A stretch of DNA of 64,000 bases from JADLHS01 sp964561105 (GTDB lineage: Bacteria > Verrucomicrobiota > Verrucomicrobiia > Limisphaerales > JADLHS01), in the NCBI GenBank assembly GCA_964561105.1, contig CAZLOH010000018.1, forward strand, positions 24,274 through 88,273, given 5' to 3'. Position numbers and translations under genes: made by a program. Shown in pieces: positions 62,822 to 64,000 of this stretch. Numbering within the stretch: the stretch's first letter is position 1; each line of letters begins with the position of its first letter. A model generated the notes under the pieces. That model was given only the letters and a program-made list of their open reading frames with translations, was not told the origin of the DNA and made no database searches.

Positions 62822-63312
62822 ATAAACCGAGGCGAATCGAAACCGGCATCATCACGATTTCCGATCGTGCCGCGCGCGGCCAGTACGACGACTTGGGCGG
62901 GCCGGCGTTGAAACAAGCGGTGACGGGATATGGCTGGAACGTGCGAGACGACGGCCTCGTGCCCGATGAAAAGTCGGAGATTCAGCGCGCCGTTCGTGAG
63001 CAGGTCGGCCGGGGCTGTCAGTTGATCCTCACGACGGGCGGCACCGGCGTAGCTTTGCGCGACGTCACGCCGGAAGCCGTGCGCGAAATCGCTATTCGCG
63101 AGCTGCCTGGCTTTGGCGAAGTGATGCGGGCCAAGTCCATGAAGATTACCCCCAATGCCATTCTCTCGCGCAACCTCGCGGTGGTTGTGGATCGGGCACT
63201 GGTGATTTGTCTCCCCGGCAAACCCAAAGCTGCCGTCGAATGTCTCGGCTTTGTCGCCAAGGCAATTCCTCACTGCATCGAAATCCTGCAGGAAATCCCG
63301 ACGAGCTGTTGA
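62818..63312 (+). CDS. moaB: Molybdopterin adenylyltransferase-type MoaB/Mog protein
   Basis: 164 residues of the MoCF_biosynth fold. ITISDRAARGQYDDLGGPAL at the start, then LILTTGGTGVALRDVTPEAVREIAIRELPGFGEVMR and VICLPGKPKAAVECLGFV. It binds or adenylates molybdopterin before molybdate insertion. The same fold forms the first domain of CinA at 1557. It is coupled to moaC by overlap and followed by a lipoprotein gene 7 bases later. Confidence 0.92.
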   Translation: MNKPRRIETGIITISDRAARGQYDDLGGPALKQAVTGYGWNVRDDGLVPDEKSEIQRAVREQVGRGCQLILTTGGTGVALRDVTPEAVREIAIRELPGFGEVMRAKSMKITPNAILSRNLAVVVDRALVICLPGKPKAAVECLGFVAKAIPHCIEILQEIPTSC

Positions 63313-63319
63313 ACGCGAA

Positions 63320-63682
63320 ATGAGACTGGCGCTGAGCTTCCTTCTGTTGGCGACGATGTGCGGGTGCGCGTCAAAGGCGGAGCGGCAGAAGCAGGCGCAA
63401 GCTGCCTACCGGTTGGGTCAGCAGCGGGCCTATGAACAAATCCTGGAAGCCCATCGGATCAACATCCGGATCATTGGCCCGGTCCAGAACCCGGAAATTG
63501 AATGGAGCGATGGGCTGACCTTGGCGCACGCGATTGTGGCGGCGAAATACTCTGCGTCCGGAACGCCCGGACAAATTGTGATTCTCCGACGACAGGAGCG
63601 GATACCAGTGGATCCGCAAGCGTTGTTGCGTGGCCAGGACGTTGAATTGGAGCCGGGCGACACAGTTGTTATCAGTCCGTGA
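63320..63682 (+). CDS. SLBB-domain lipoprotein (polysaccharide export-like)
   Basis: 120 residues from the ATG at 63320. A short signal ends in MCGC (C16), a somewhat atypical lipobox. The mature region has a charged helix, then an SLBB-like beta-grasp unit: INIRIIGPVQNPEIEWSDGLTLAHAIVAA to VELEPGDTVVISP. SLBB domains occur in Wza-type export proteins; a single small domain lipoprotein may be an accessory. Being 7 bases after moaB, it could be transcribed with the Moco genes although functionally unrelated. Confidence 0.75.
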   Translation: MRLALSFLLLATMCGCASKAERQKQAQAAYRLGQQRAYEQILEAHRINIRIIGPVQNPEIEWSDGLTLAHAIVAAKYSASGTPGQIVILRRQERIPVDPQALLRGQDVELEPGDTVVISP

Positions 63683-64000
63683 TGAGCGTCGGTGGAAGCA
63701 ATCATATCCAGCGAAAGGCAGCGTCAGCCCAAAACTGACCGGCGCTGAATTCGGTTTGAATTGACTCGTCATTGGTCGAAACAAGAATGTCATTCAGGTT
63801 AAACAGCCAATATCAGTTGCCCCACCGGCACGCGGGTGGACAATTCCTCGGCAAGATTGCGTCTCGCTTGGTTGCGCTGCTGCTTGGGAGTCTCGCCTTG
63901 GTTTGTTCGTGCCGGGGCGAAATATCTCCCACCAATCATCCCTATGCCTAATGCCTTTCGGGAATTCAGTTGGGTGAAGAAAGTTCTGGACCCCTGTTGA
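63683..64000. other. Terminal intergenic region
   Basis: 318 bases to the window end, no gene supported. An 18-codon frame from 63943 ends with TGA at the last base and has no clear ribosome site. No terminator hairpin with T-tract was seen after the lipoprotein gene. Confidence 0.4.

Noticed and set aside
63943..64000. Eighteen-codon frame ending in TGA at the last base, considered as a possible TGA-recoded start of a longer gene
   Set aside because: No sequence beyond the window, no ribosome site, and no evidence for recoding.

Overview
The window looks like a chromosomal segment of a GC-rich, Gram-negative Verrucomicrobia-type bacterium, probably a Limisphaerales/Pedosphaera relative. This is inferred from three PEP-CTERM proteins, SLBB and beta-barrel envelope proteins, a lipoprotein mutarotase, a LemA/M48 pair and families of intergenic hairpin repeats. 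It carries ordinary core metabolism with no prophage, no CRISPR array, no rRNA and no tRNA that I could see. I also recognised no DNA-binding transcription regulator among the encoded proteins.

Layout. 1-3 kb: 3' end of arginine decarboxylase speA, a membrane protein, and cinA on the minus strand. 3-10.5 kb: a plus-strand sugar locus with araD, a lipoprotein aldose 1-epimerase, a complete RbsB/RbsA/RbsC-type ABC importer, then an SSS-family sodium:sugar symporter followed by a 66-residue membrane protein. 10.5-19.3 kb: serS-glgA (overlapping) facing secA-rpsO-pnp across a bidirectional terminator. 19.4-25.5 kb: an accessory secreted-protein island with three PEP-CTERM proteins, a C25-peptidase-like multidomain protein and a GGQ release-factor-like protein. 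25.8-30.5 kb: icd, a PQQ-type beta-propeller protein divergent from a GH99-like protein, and a guanidinium exporter gene. 31-37 kb: pta, a separate DRTGG/P-loop protein, hisC, argA and ispH, all on plus. 37-42 kb: an aldehyde dehydrogenase divergent from glcD-glcF-eda.

42.7-50 kb: a GH10-like secreted protein, a GNAT-TM protein, glutaredoxin-lipA, gcvH, lemA with an M48 protease, and a SUI1 factor. 50-58 kb: galK, then the pyruvate dehydrogenase operon aceE-aceF-lpdA (minus), divergent from a lipoate-ligase-like gene. 58.3-64 kb: an outer-membrane barrel, thiG, an hldA-type kinase and panB (the last two overlapping), a small membrane protein, and moaC-moaB followed by an SLBB lipoprotein.

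Themes. Lipoate metabolism recurs: lipA, a lipoate-ligase-like gene, and the lipoylated proteins GcvH and AceF. Sugar handling also recurs: araD, mutarotase, galK, eda, glgA and two transporter systems. The most unusual DNA is non-coding. Several intergenic islands consist almost wholly of hairpins: 1386-1482, 30681-30865, 42291-42380, 42415-42500, 42586-42628 and 57962-58135. In one pair of inverted copies the only four base differences are two compensated base pairs, which points to selection on folded structure. Repeat families are shared between distant islands.
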